Assembly: GCA_964634885.1 (NCBI GenBank)
Contig: CAZWLN010000052.1
Coordinates: 1-32,770 of the forward strand
Direction of reading: 5' to 3'
From: DAINRZ01 sp964634885
GTDB lineage: Bacteria > Bacteroidota > Ignavibacteria > Kapaibacteriales > UBA2268
DNA length: 32,770 bases
Below are positions 25,097 to 32,770 of this stretch, one piece after another; the stretch's first letter is position 1, and every line of letters starts with the position of its first letter. The translations under genes and the position numbers were made by a program. Below the pieces are notes generated by a model that did no database searches, was not told the DNA's origin, and saw only the letters and a program-made list of their open reading frames with translations.

Positions 25097-27319
25097 TTAA
25101 TTTGAAAACCTTAATTTTATATCGTTAATATCAAAGGATTTCTTCTCAGCCGTTTTGGGCTTCGACACACCTTTTTTCATAGATAACGAAATCCTCTTCA
25201 ATTTAATGTTTACTTCTTTTACCGTTACATTGACAATCATACCGACCTTGACGACTTCCGTCGGGTCAGAGATGAATTTGTCGGCCATCTCGGAGATGTG
25301 TACGAGGCCGTCCTGGTGAACACCGATGTCCACAAAAGCCCCGAACTTGGTAATATTAGTCACCACACCTTCCAGCGCCATCCCCTCTTTCAGGTCCTCG
25401 AGCGTCTTGACACCTTCCATGAAAGTAGCGTATTTGAAGACTTCGCGCGGGTCCCGGCCCGGTTTTTCCAGTTCCGAGACAATATCATGGAGTGTCGGTA
25501 AACCGATGTCGTTTGTGACATAGTTCCCAAGGTTCAGCTTTTGCAGGTTCTGGGGAAATTTCACAATCTCGCCCAAATCGAGCCCCAGGTCCTTCGAGAA
25601 CTTTTCGACAACGGAGTATGATTCGGGATGGACAGCAGTGTTGTCGAGTATGTTTTCCCCGTTGCGTATGCGCAGGAAACCGGCAGAGAGTTCGAACGCC
25701 TTAGGCCCGAATTTCTTTACGTCCAACAGTTGGCGGCGGGACCTGAAAGCGCCGTTTTGGTTGCGCCACTCTACAATGCTTTTGGCAAGGGTCGAGTTGA
25801 TGCCGGAGACATGGGTCAACAGTTCCCTGGAAGCCGTGTTGAGGTCCACACCGACGTAATTGACAGCGCTTTCGACGGTTTCTTCCAGTTTTTTCTTCAG
25901 CAGCTTCTGGTCAACGTCGTGCTGGTACTGGCCTACGCCGATGGACTTCGGATCGATTTTTACCAGCTCGGCAAGTGGATCCTGCAGCCTGCGGGCAATA
26001 CTGATGGCGCCCCTGACAGTCAGGTCCAGGTCGGGGAATTCTTCATTGGCCACTTCACTGGCAGAGTAAACGGAAGCGCCGGCTTCGCTCACCATAACCC
26101 TAATTGGTTTCCTGTCGCTGCTTCGCATGGTTTCGGCCACGAATTCATCGGTTTCCCTGCCGGCGGTACCGTTACCGATGGCAATCAGTTCCACTTTGTG
26201 CCTTTCTGCCATGCCGTTAACGATCCGTACAGCGTCGGCCTTCTCCCCATCAGATTTGAACGGGAAGATTGTTTTGTATTCCAGGAATTTCCCGGTTTCG
26301 TCCACGACAGAGACCTTGCAGCCTGTCCTGAACCCCGGGTCTATGCCCATCGTCGGTTTCAGTCCGGCAGGCGCAGCCAGCAGCAGTTGCCTGAGGTTTG
26401 ACTCGAACACGACAATTGAAGCCAGGTCAGCTTTTGATTTACATTCGAGCCTCACCTCGGCGATGAGGCTGTGTTTCATCAGGCGTTGGAAACTGTCCCG
26501 GACAGCATCGCCGAAAAACTTTACGAGTTTGTCCTGCTTAGTAAGGATTGATTTGTAGTTAAGATAGTTAATTACTGCTTCTTCGTCGAAGATGAGGTCG
26601 AGAGCAACGATTTCCTCTTTTTCACCCCTGCGGAGGGCCAGCATATTGTGTGGGTTGATGTCCTTAACAGGCACAGTGTAGTCCCTGTACATCTCATATT
26701 TTGTCGTACCGGCCTCATGTTCATCTTTGATTTTGGATCTGAAACCGCCGTTCAGTAAAAGGTAATCGCGCACCCAGGCTCTCAGTTCGGCAGTCTCGGC
26801 AATTTCCTCGGCGATGATGTCGGATGCGCCTTTCAACGCTTCCTCTGCGTTGGCAACGCCTTTTTCCGTATCGACGAAGCCGGCGGCGGCAGCTTCCAGA
26901 TCCAGGTACGGGCTGTCGCTCCGGTTGTGTTCTTTAATGACCACGGCAAGGCCGTCGAGCCCCTTCTCCCTTGCAATCGTAGCACGTGTCCTCTTTTTCG
27001 GTTTATAGGGCAGGTACAGGTCTTCCAGTTCGTTCTTCTGCAGGCAGTTCAGAATTTTTTCCTTCAGTTCATCCGTCAGTTTTCCCTGTTCTTCGATGGA
27101 TTTGAGGATGGTTGTCTTCCTGTCCTCGAGTTCAACAAGATAATCATATTTATCAAAAATATCCCTGATGAAATTCTCATTCAATTCGCCGGTTTTTTCT
27201 TTGCGGTACCTTGCAATGAACGGTATCGTCGAGCCTTCGTTCTTCATGGCTACGGTGTTCTCCACCTGCCACGGCTTCACCGCCAGTTCGCCCGCTATCA
27301 CCGAAATTATGTCAATCAT
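25097..27319 (-). CDS. tex: Tex family RNA-binding transcription accessory protein
   Basis: Tex is a cytoplasmic nucleic acid-binding protein associated with transcription and RNA processing. At 740 residues it has the normal length and order: N-terminal helical Tex domain (IPFIARYRKEKTGELNE), YqgF/RNase H-like fold (TMGIDPGFRTGCKVSVVDE), helix-hairpin-helix (LNTASRELLTHVSGINSTLA, RSRRQLLDVKKFGPKAFE) and a C-terminal S1 domain (GAFVDIGVHQDGLVHISEM). The last 30 residues are a short basic tail. The ATG at 27319 is the only sensible start, though GGAAG directly abuts it. It is divergent from the lipoprotein gene at 27448 and followed at 21 bases by the TPR lipoprotein. Confidence 0.97.
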   Translation of the reverse strand: MIDIISVIAGELAVKPWQVENTVAMKNEGSTIPFIARYRKEKTGELNENFIRDIFDKYDYLVELEDRKTTILKSIEEQGKLTDELKEKILNCLQKNELEDLYLPYKPKKRTRATIAREKGLDGLAVVIKEHNRSDSPYLDLEAAAAGFVDTEKGVANAEEALKGASDIIAEEIAETAELRAWVRDYLLLNGGFRSKIKDEHEAGTTKYEMYRDYTVPVKDINPHNMLALRRGEKEEIVALDLIFDEEAVINYLNYKSILTKQDKLVKFFGDAVRDSFQRLMKHSLIAEVRLECKSKADLASIVVFESNLRQLLLAAPAGLKPTMGIDPGFRTGCKVSVVDETGKFLEYKTIFPFKSDGEKADAVRIVNGMAERHKVELIAIGNGTAGRETDEFVAETMRSSDRKPIRVMVSEAGASVYSASEVANEEFPDLDLTVRGAISIARRLQDPLAELVKIDPKSIGVGQYQHDVDQKLLKKKLEETVESAVNYVGVDLNTASRELLTHVSGINSTLAKSIVEWRNQNGAFRSRRQLLDVKKFGPKAFELSAGFLRIRNGENILDNTAVHPESYSVVEKFSKDLGLDLGEIVKFPQNLQKLNLGNYVTNDIGLPTLHDIVSELEKPGRDPREVFKYATFMEGVKTLEDLKEGMALEGVVTNITKFGAFVDIGVHQDGLVHISEMADKFISDPTEVVKVGMIVNVTVKEVNIKLKRISLSMKKGVSKPKTAEKKSFDINDIKLRFSN

Positions 27320-27398
27320 CTTCCAACACTAATTTATTCAACAAATCATTAAGAATACAAATTTAAAAGATTCTGTTTTAAAATCTGATATTATCGCT

Positions 27399-27406
27399 TA
27401 TATTTG
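27399..27406 (+). promoter_or_regulatory. possible -7 promoter element for lipoprotein B
   Basis: TATATTTG matches the Bacteroidota -7 element TAnnTTTG. Nineteen bases upstream is TTTT (27376-27379) where TTTG is expected, so the pair is incomplete. The leader to the ATG at 27448 would be about 35 bases. Confidence 0.35.
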
Positions 27407-27447
27407 AATATTACAATTTTTTATTTTTAGATTTCTAAGGAGTTCCA

Positions 27448-27951
27448 ATGCGTAAAGGACTGTCCCGGTTAACTATTTCTGCAGCAGTAATATTTTCCTT
27501 GTTTCTAATTGCTTGTGGCGACGGCAATAGCGACAACAATCCTGCTAAAAATAACGACAATAAGGACACAACAGGGAAGAACAGCAGCAGTTCATACCTG
27601 ACTGCGAAAATCGGCGGCGGCATTACTAACGATTTTTCATCAACTCTCATGGAAGGTCATATTCTTGAAGAAGAAGTCTCAATTTCCGGAGTAAATATCT
27701 TTGGAACTGTTTCGCTGGATTTTCCATCGGGTGTAACAGGTACTTACAATCTTGACGATATTAATTATACTGCCCGTTTTGATCTGATGGATGGATCTCA
27801 GCATTCCTCCTATCTGTCGGTCAGCGGTTCAATTACTCTTTCAGAAAACGACGGTAAAACAGCTAAAGGGCAATTCAGTTTCAAAGCTGTGAATGACGAT
27901 GAATCCGGTAGCATAACAGTATCGGAAGGAAAATTCGAATATCATTTTTGA
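27448..27951 (+). CDS. small lipoprotein, family member B
   Basis: A 167-residue lipoprotein with lipobox LIAC (Cys23) and a low-complexity Asn/Asp/Lys/Ser linker (about 24-48) between lipid anchor and domain. The domain shares FPSGVTG and the C-terminal pattern SGSITL, KTAKGQFSF, ITVSEGKFEY with the gene at 28253, and the second pattern with the gene at 18141. The start is set by the signal sequence and a strong ribosome binding site (AGGAG, 5 bases before the ATG). Function unknown; the beta-rich, lipid-anchored form suggests a surface or periplasmic binding or structural role. Confidence 0.88.
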   Translation: MRKGLSRLTISAAVIFSLFLIACGDGNSDNNPAKNNDNKDTTGKNSSSSYLTAKIGGGITNDFSSTLMEGHILEEEVSISGVNIFGTVSLDFPSGVTGTYNLDDINYTARFDLMDGSQHSSYLSVSGSITLSENDGKTAKGQFSFKAVNDDESGSITVSEGKFEYHF

Positions 27952-28252
27952 AAGACAGCCGTCTTCGGTAACCGCGCTATGTTAACGTAAGACGGAACTG
28001 ACGGCGAACCGGCTTCGGTTTGTCGGTCCGGGGGGATTCTATATTACAGATTGTTCCGGAAAGGCTGGGCAGAGGGCTACGGCTTCTTTCCGGACAACCC
28101 GGGCTGCTTCCCTGCTTTCCAATGCTGCCCTCGAGCAGCCGACAGGCCAAGGTTCAGGCAGAGGTCGAAAAGAAAATGTTTATTATTAATAAATTTTCTG
28201 TTAAATTAAACGTTTACTATTAAAAGCATTTGAGAAATTATGAGGTATTATT
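27952..28252. other. GC-rich structured spacer between two lipoprotein genes
   Basis: This 301-base spacer is GC-rich from about 27957 to 28165 although most spacers here are AT-rich. It contains four stems: CCGTCTT/AAGACGG (27959-27965 with 27989-27995), AACCG-GCTT-CGGTT (28007-28020), TCCGGAAAG/CTTTCCGGA (28055-28063 with 28086-28094) and GGCTGCT/AGCAGCC (28102-28108 with 28134-28140). None ends in a T tract. It may encode a small structured RNA or be a remnant of an inserted element. A 67-codon TTG-initiated frame across it has no ribosome binding site. Confidence 0.4.
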
Positions 28253-28732
28253 ATGAAAAGCGGACTATTTAAACTTGTGTTTTTAGCTATTGTTGCATCA
28301 TTTACATTTTTTGTTTCGTGCGGCGACGACGATTCATCCAATAATACGGACAACAGTAACTACATCCAGGCAAAGATTACGGGGAACTACGTCAACAACA
28401 GCCTTTCGGTCTCTTCGATTTCGGGCGCTATTACCAACGGCGTGGTGCAGGTTGTAATCGTCGATACCGAGAGTAAGTACGGTGTAATGACACTCAGGTT
28501 TCCCAGTGGCGTAACCGGATCCCACGCCATTGACGGCACGTCATATATAGCATTATTTACAGAACCTTCGCTGACAACGAACACAACTTACACTGCTGTT
28601 TCGGGTACCATTAACCTCGAAGTAAACAACAGCAGCAAGGTAAAAGGCACATTCGAGTTTAACGGCAAGATCTACGACGGTTCAAAGTCGATCGTCGTTT
28701 CAAACGGCAAATTCCAGTACAATTTTAATTAA
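28253..28732 (+). CDS. small lipoprotein, family member C
   Basis: A 159-residue lipoprotein with lipobox FVSC (Cys23) and a short Asp/Asn linker. The domain carries NYIQAKITG, FPSGVTGSH, and SGTINL, KVKGTFEF, IVVSNGKFQYNF, clearly related to the gene 300 bases upstream and more distantly to the one at 18141. GAGG lies 7 bases before the ATG. The pair B and C probably comes from a local duplication, later separated by the structured spacer. Function unknown. It precedes the O-antigen ligase-like gene by 48 bases. Confidence 0.88.
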   Translation: MKSGLFKLVFLAIVASFTFFVSCGDDDSSNNTDNSNYIQAKITGNYVNNSLSVSSISGAITNGVVQVVIVDTESKYGVMTLRFPSGVTGSHAIDGTSYIALFTEPSLTTNTTYTAVSGTINLEVNNSSKVKGTFEFNGKIYDGSKSIVVSNGKFQYNFN

Positions 28733-28780
28733 GCTGATGGCGCCGGAGAACTGCTGTAAGAATTTTCGGGCATATCACTG

Positions 28781-30211
28781 ATGAATATTCTTGTAATATT
28801 ACTTTTCATCTCCTATTACACTTCGCAGTACCAGTTGTTCGGAGCAGGGACATACGGTTTCACTGCGATTGACCTTTTCATTTTCCTGATATTCTTCCTA
28901 TTCATCAAATATGCTTTCTACGACAGGATGGAATTCAGGATCAGGTGGAAACCGCACCTTACCTGCCTGCTGCTGATAATAGGCTCGGTTTTCCTGTCGG
29001 GCCTTACACCGCTGATTACCGGTAATTCAGGAGTAATTACCCAGTACTTCAAGAGTTCCATCCATTTCCTTCAACTGGGTTTGTTTGCTCTGTTGTTCTC
29101 GTTTGTACCAGTAAAGGCAGTTACCTGGACCAGGGTAATTCAGATATGGCTCGTCATCAGCCTGCTGATCAATATCTTCGGGATATACCAGATATTTGCC
29201 CGGGCCTATGACCTGCCAATGGCCTGGATAGAATATACGAACGTCAGCATTGTCGGAAGGGAAGTCGATCAGCTGCAGGATTTCCAGCAGATAAGCCTCC
29301 ACTTCGAGAGCTTTTACCGGGCTACATCAATCTTTTCCGAGCCTTCTGCCCTGGCTACTTACAACCTTGAGATACTTGTATTCCTTCTGATACCTTTTGC
29401 CAGGAAGAAGCCTCCTTTCATCGCAAATAAGGTGTTGAATACCCTCATTACCGTTTTCTGCATCCTCGGCCTGTTCTTTACCTTTTCTCTTACCGGGCTG
29501 GCCGGCGCCCTGCTGATTCTAATGTTTGTACTGTTCTTCGAACGTTCAAAAAGGATCATACTGATCCTGACGTACATCGTCCTGGCCTTCGGACTGATAA
29601 TAGCCGCAGACAGCATCATCGAACCCTATTTCAACATCAGCGTCAGGGACCTGTTCGCCACAAGGGTTTCATCGATCTATTCGGTGGCTGCGGAAGGTAA
29701 GGGGCAGACAATCACGGGTGAGTCCGTATTTACGCGCGCTACCGACGCCGAATTAACGATAGACATGACTCAGGTTAACCCTGTTACCGGTGTCGGCATC
29801 GGTAACCTCGGGAAAATGTCGGACGGCAGGGTTGAATTCTCAGACACCTCAGTACTCAGCGTTTTTGCCGAAACCGGACTTGTCGGAGGCATCTTCTTCT
29901 GTTTGTTCTTTGTTTTCCTGTTTTTCACTACCGGCAGGTACCTGTACAGAAAAAAGGACTATGCGCACTTAGACGATGAACTCAGCAGGCTGTCCTCAGT
30001 CCTGTTCTTCCAGATGCTGATCCAGTTCATTATCAACTTCGTATCGGGCAATAATTTCATTTCTTTCTGGTGCTGGCTGCCGATGTCATTAATTCTCTCC
30101 ACCGTCAACATGATCGAGATGCAAACAGAGGGTTACAATCATTCGATTCGGTTCCTGAGCTATCCTACGAAAAAGATACTGGGGTACTATCTGCAGAACA
30201 CATACAAATAG
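28781..30211 (+). CDS. O-antigen ligase/polymerase-like membrane protein
   Basis: A 476-residue polytopic inner-membrane protein with about 11 or 12 hydrophobic helices, of the Wzy/WaaL (O-antigen ligase domain) type. Family-like features are the conserved RATSIFSEPSALATYNL before the central helices, a large external loop (about 270-335) with NPVTGVGIGNLG, and SDTSVLSVFAETGLVGG leading into the last helices. Such proteins polymerise or transfer lipid-linked polysaccharide at the outer face of the inner membrane. No glycosyltransferase or flippase gene is next to it, so the substrate cannot be told and it may work with a remote cluster. The start follows the lipoprotein gene; no strong ribosome binding site is seen. 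Confidence 0.82.
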   Translation: MNILVILLFISYYTSQYQLFGAGTYGFTAIDLFIFLIFFLFIKYAFYDRMEFRIRWKPHLTCLLLIIGSVFLSGLTPLITGNSGVITQYFKSSIHFLQLGLFALLFSFVPVKAVTWTRVIQIWLVISLLINIFGIYQIFARAYDLPMAWIEYTNVSIVGREVDQLQDFQQISLHFESFYRATSIFSEPSALATYNLEILVFLLIPFARKKPPFIANKVLNTLITVFCILGLFFTFSLTGLAGALLILMFVLFFERSKRIILILTYIVLAFGLIIAADSIIEPYFNISVRDLFATRVSSIYSVAAEGKGQTITGESVFTRATDAELTIDMTQVNPVTGVGIGNLGKMSDGRVEFSDTSVLSVFAETGLVGGIFFCLFFVFLFFTTGRYLYRKKDYAHLDDELSRLSSVLFFQMLIQFIINFVSGNNFISFWCWLPMSLILSTVNMIEMQTEGYNHSIRFLSYPTKKILGYYLQNTYK

Positions 30212-30248
30212 TTCAGACACGTGGAAAACACCCCCTTGCCAAAAAACG

Positions 30249-30286
30249 AAGCCCGCAGGCAACAAAATCGTCGCCTGCGGGCTTTT
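30249..30286. terminator. two-way terminator between convergent genes
   Basis: A perfect 12-bp stem, AAGCCCGCAGGC (30249-30260) with GCCTGCGGGCTT (30273-30284), has T tracts on both sides (TTTTTC plus; CGTTTTTT minus). It should stop both the membrane protein transcript and the DUF1015 transcript. Confidence 0.92.
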
Positions 30287-30310
30287 TCATTCTGCCGCAA
30301 TTGGTTTCTT

Positions 30311-31552
30311 TTAATCTAAGAAGTGTACGAACAAGCCGTCTCTTAACTTGGGTTCAAACCATGTGGACTTAGGAGGCATGATCTTGTCTGCATCGGCAAT
30401 TGACATCAATTCATCGACTGAAGTCGGGTACATTGCAAAAGCAACAGCCATCTCACCGGAGTTAACCCTTCTTTCGAGTTCCTTCAAACCCCTGATGCCC
30501 CCGACAAAATCGATCTTCTTGCTTGTACGCGGATCATCGACCCCAAGAACGGGGTGCAGGAGGTGGTTCTGAAGGATGGCGACGTCGAGGCTCTCAACGG
30601 GGTCGGGATTGCTCAGGAGGCTCTTCGATACATTCAGAAGGTACCACTGGCCGTCGGTGTACATGCCGATCTCGCCTTTTCTCTCAGGTTTACATACACC
30701 CTTAACAGGTGTAATTGCAAACTTACCCGATATTTTCTCAAAGAACTGTTCCCTGGTATTGCCGTTCAGGTCTTTTACAACCCTGTTGTAATCCATTATC
30801 TTAAGGTGCGAAGCCGGGAAAAGGACAGCAAGGAAGAAGTTGTATTCTTCATCTCCTTTGTGGTTGGGATTGGCTTTTTGCCTTTCCCTGCCTACCAGTC
30901 CTGCCGAAGCGCTGCGGTGGTGGCCGTCAGCGATGTAGAAATTGGGTACGGCTTCGAGCAACGATTCAATCCTGTCGATTGTCTGCCTGTCCCTGATGAC
31001 CCAGGTAGTGTGCCTGATGCCGTCGGTGGCTACGTGGTCGTTCTCAGGTTTGCTGTCTTTAATCTTATCAATTATAGCATTGACTTCATCGACATCGCGG
31101 AAAGTGAGGAAGATGGGTCCTGAGTGTGAATTTGTTACACGGACGTGGTTGCACCTGTCTTCTTCTTTGTCCTTACGGGTCTTTTCGTGTTTCTTGATTA
31201 CTTCATTCCAGTAATCATCGACGGAAGCACAGCCGACGAGTCCGTACTGAGTCCTGCCGTCCATGGTCTGGGCATACAGATAGAGACAGGGTTCGGGGTC
31301 CTGTACCAGATTGCCGCTGTCAATCAATTTATGTAGATTTTCTTTACCTTTTTCGTAAACCCTGGGGTCATGTAAATCGATGGATGGATCGAGGTCAACT
31401 TCGGGTTTTCCAATGTGAAGAAATGATAGAGGTTTGCCTTCAACTTCCCGACGCGCTTCTTCCGAGTTCATTACGTCATAGGGCAAAGCAGCGATGTCCC
31501 CTGCTTTTTCCGGGACAGGCCTGAAAGCCCTGAATGGTCTGAATACTGCCAT
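30311..31552 (-). CDS. DUF1015 family protein
   Basis: The 413-residue soluble protein matches DUF1015 from the first residues (FRPFRAFRPVPEKAGDIAALPYDVM) through NPLSFLHI-like KPLSFLHIGKPEVDL, the EKTRKDKEEDR motif and the central FYIADGHHRSASA, with the ending PKSTWFEPKLRDGLFVH. The conserved acidic and His-rich motifs suggest an enzyme, but no activity is known to me. It sits 31 bases downstream of serA, an association I recall from Bacteroidota and some Firmicutes genomes, which suggests a link with serine or amino acid metabolism. It overlaps no other gene and ends at a strong convergent terminator. Confidence 0.95.
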   Translation of the reverse strand: MAVFRPFRAFRPVPEKAGDIAALPYDVMNSEEARREVEGKPLSFLHIGKPEVDLDPSIDLHDPRVYEKGKENLHKLIDSGNLVQDPEPCLYLYAQTMDGRTQYGLVGCASVDDYWNEVIKKHEKTRKDKEEDRCNHVRVTNSHSGPIFLTFRDVDEVNAIIDKIKDSKPENDHVATDGIRHTTWVIRDRQTIDRIESLLEAVPNFYIADGHHRSASAGLVGRERQKANPNHKGDEEYNFFLAVLFPASHLKIMDYNRVVKDLNGNTREQFFEKISGKFAITPVKGVCKPERKGEIGMYTDGQWYLLNVSKSLLSNPDPVESLDVAILQNHLLHPVLGVDDPRTSKKIDFVGGIRGLKELERRVNSGEMAVAFAMYPTSVDELMSIADADKIMPPKSTWFEPKLRDGLFVHFLD

Positions 31553-31583
31553 AGCTTATTCCTGTACTATAAAATCAAACAAA

Positions 31584-32492
31584 TTATTTCTTTAAACAAT
31601 TAACTACTTTTTCTGCTATTTCGATGCTTACTCTTTCCTGTGCTTCGTCTGTCGAGGCGCCGATGTGAGGAGTAACGGAGACGTTCGGATGGTTGATCAG
31701 CTCTTTCTGTGCTTCGGTCGGCGGTTCACTCTCGAACACGTCGATGCCGGCATAGTCAACGATGCCCGATTTGAGGGCTTCGAGAAGGGCCGATTCCTTA
31801 ACGACACCACCTCTGGCACAGTTGATCAGGACCATTCCTTTTTTCATCTTTGCAAAATCGGCCTCTGCAAGAGTAGGGCCTTCGGATTTGATGAAAGGCA
31901 GATGGAGTGAGATATAATCTGCACTGGCAAGAAGCTCATCTTTTGTAACCAGCTTTACGTTGAGGTCGGTCTTGGTAACGAAAGGATCAAAGGCAATGAC
32001 GTTCATCATCAGGCCGATGCCTCTTTTTGCGGTCTCCCTGCCGATGGCGCCCAGGCCGATGATGCCGAGTGTTTTACCCGTAAGTTCCCTGCCTTTTGAG
32101 TATTCTTTCTTGGGCCACTTGCCTTCGCGCATTTCAGTGTTGCTTCTGTGGAGGAAACGTACGAGTCCTGCCATGTGAGCAATTGCGAGTTCGGCCACCG
32201 ACACCGACGAAGCGCCGGGAGTGTTGAGTACGGGTATTCCTTTTTCTTTCGCGTATGCTGTATCAATATTGTCAAGTCCGACACCGCCCCTTGCAATACA
32301 CTTCAGGTTAACGCCGGCGTCGATCACATCTTTTGTAACTTTCGTTGCAGAACGTACCATAATTGCATCATAGTCCTTGATGACCTGAAGTAATTCTTCC
32401 GGAGTAAATTTCCTGTTAGTAACATCGAATCCGGCTTCCTTTAATATTTTCTCTCCACTGGCATCAATACCATCAGACACTAAGATTTTCAT
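31584..32492 (-). CDS. serA: D-3-phosphoglycerate dehydrogenase, short form
   Basis: SerA oxidises 3-phosphoglycerate to 3-phosphohydroxypyruvate with NAD, the first step of serine synthesis. The 302-residue form has the substrate- and NAD-binding domains only and lacks the C-terminal ACT domain, so feedback inhibition by serine through that domain is not expected. Visible are the Rossmann motif GLGAIGRE (about 146-153), the NAD-ribose acid at Asp169 (FDPF) and the catalytic set Arg227 (NCARGGVV), Glu256 (FESEPP) and His276 (TPHIGAS). The start is supported by AGGAG 5 bases before the ATG. A promoter with the TTTG/TAnnTTTG pair lies upstream. serC and serB are not in the window. Confidence 0.96.
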   Translation of the reverse strand: MKILVSDGIDASGEKILKEAGFDVTNRKFTPEELLQVIKDYDAIMVRSATKVTKDVIDAGVNLKCIARGGVGLDNIDTAYAKEKGIPVLNTPGASSVSVAELAIAHMAGLVRFLHRSNTEMREGKWPKKEYSKGRELTGKTLGIIGLGAIGRETAKRGIGLMMNVIAFDPFVTKTDLNVKLVTKDELLASADYISLHLPFIKSEGPTLAEADFAKMKKGMVLINCARGGVVKESALLEALKSGIVDYAGIDVFESEPPTEAQKELINHPNVSVTPHIGASTDEAQERVSIEIAEKVVNCLKK

Positions 32493-32563
32493 AGTAGCTC
32501 CTATTAATATTTTTCAATAACATTTTTCAGAATCATTTTTTCCGATTCCAAATACCGATAATT

Positions 32564-32594
32564 CAAAATTAATCAAAAGGTTGTAAGAGGCAAA
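32564..32594 (-). promoter_or_regulatory. Bacteroidota-type promoter of serA
   Basis: On the minus strand TTTG (32594-32591) and TAATTTTG (32571-32564) are separated by 19 bases, the same spacing as in the ppdK promoter. The leader to the serA ATG would be about 65 bases. Confidence 0.55.
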
Positions 32595-32637
32595 ATATTT
32601 AAAAAAAATATCCGGTTAAGCACATTCGCTTTTATTT

Positions 32638-32682
32638 AGTTTGTCAAGTTTATCAAGTTTATCAAGTTCATCAAGTTTGTAA
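32638..32682. repeat. 9-bp tandem repeat, five units
   Basis: Five units of AGTTT(A/G)TCA follow each other: AGTTTGTCA, AGTTTATCA twice, AGTTCATCA and AGTTTGTAA, then AG. One more unit, AGTTTGTAA, occurs at 32760-32768, on the other side of the hairpin repeat. The block lies upstream of the serA promoter, 278 bases of gene-free DNA reaching the window edge. Confidence 0.85.
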
Positions 32683-32714
32683 AGAAAGAAGAAAAAGCAG
32701 GCCCAGCGCGTCTT

Positions 32715-32755
32715 CCCCCACCTTGGATAAGGCGGGGGCAGGGGGCGGTTCGATT
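32715..32755. repeat. dispersed hairpin repeat, copy 2
   Basis: CCCCCACCTT-GGAT-AAGGCGGGGG (one mismatch in the stem) is followed by CAGGGGGCGGTTCGAT, matching the unit at 21593-21629. Differences between the copies fall partly at paired stem positions (T-A pair in copy 1, A/C mismatch in copy 2). Confidence 0.75.
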
Positions 32756-32770
32756 ATTTAGTTTGTAAAG

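Noticed and set aside
28020..28223. 67-codon frame starting at TTG in the structured spacer
   Set aside because: No ribosome binding site, Arg/Leu/Pro-rich sequence typical of a GC-rich non-coding stretch, and it crosses the hairpins.
32638..32770. CRISPR array
   Set aside because: The repeat unit is 9 bases with no spacers, so it is a simple tandem repeat.

Overview
The window looks like the chromosome of a deep-branching Bacteroidota-type bacterium (Ignavibacteria, Kapabacteria or a relative). Five things point that way. The DUF3160 protein has a C-terminal type IX secretion (T9SS) sorting domain. There is a PorW/SprE-like TPR lipoprotein. YbeY ends its metal motif in GYED and PdxA has a GD-x-NGIG motif. 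The tRNA does not encode its CCA end. Two promoters have the Bacteroidota form TTTG-N19-TAnnTTTG. Unlike classical Bacteroidetes, many genes have good AGGAG ribosome binding sites, which favours a basal lineage. This placement is inference; no rRNA is present. No phage, CRISPR array or intact insertion sequence was seen.

Layout. 1-195: 5' remnant of a frameshifted copy of the next gene. 227-2845 (-): secreted DUF3160 protein. 2917-5995 (-): terminator, ppdK with a lysine-rich tail, and its promoter. 6133-10070 (-): a compact unit in transcription order LysM lytic transglycosylase, unknown gene, ybeY, Smg/DUF494, tRNA-Arg(CCU), terminator. 10074-10660: AT-rich divergent spacer. 10661-16599 (+): tight cluster of leucine-rich-repeat protein, pdxA, lipoprotein and a large multi-PAS histidine kinase, followed by two tandem FKBP prolyl isomerases (16640-18086) and a terminator. 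18141-21526 (+): small lipoprotein, TPR lipoprotein, UmuD-like protease. 21593-23249: dispersed hairpin repeat, two-way terminator, secreted cysteine-cluster protein and stand-alone receiver (both -). 23382-27319: inverted-repeat spacer, terminator, TPR lipoprotein and tex (both -). 27399-30286 (+): two small lipoproteins separated by a structured GC-rich spacer, an O-antigen ligase/polymerase-like membrane protein and a convergent terminator. 30311-32492 (-): serA and DUF1015. 32493-32770: serA promoter, 9-bp tandem repeats and a second copy of the hairpin repeat.

Themes. Many products belong to the cell envelope: a T9SS cargo, a PorW-like lipoprotein, the transglycosylase, periplasmic or lipid-anchored prolyl isomerases, a family of three small lipoproteins, and an O-antigen type enzyme. 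The rest is mostly housekeeping (ppdK, ybeY, pdxA, tex, serA). The points I would look at first are the LRR-pdxA-lipoprotein-kinase cluster with a PocR-like sensory domain, the orphan UmuD without a recognisable self-cleavage site, the three-member lipoprotein family, the lysine tail on PPDK, and the structured spacer at 27959-28140.
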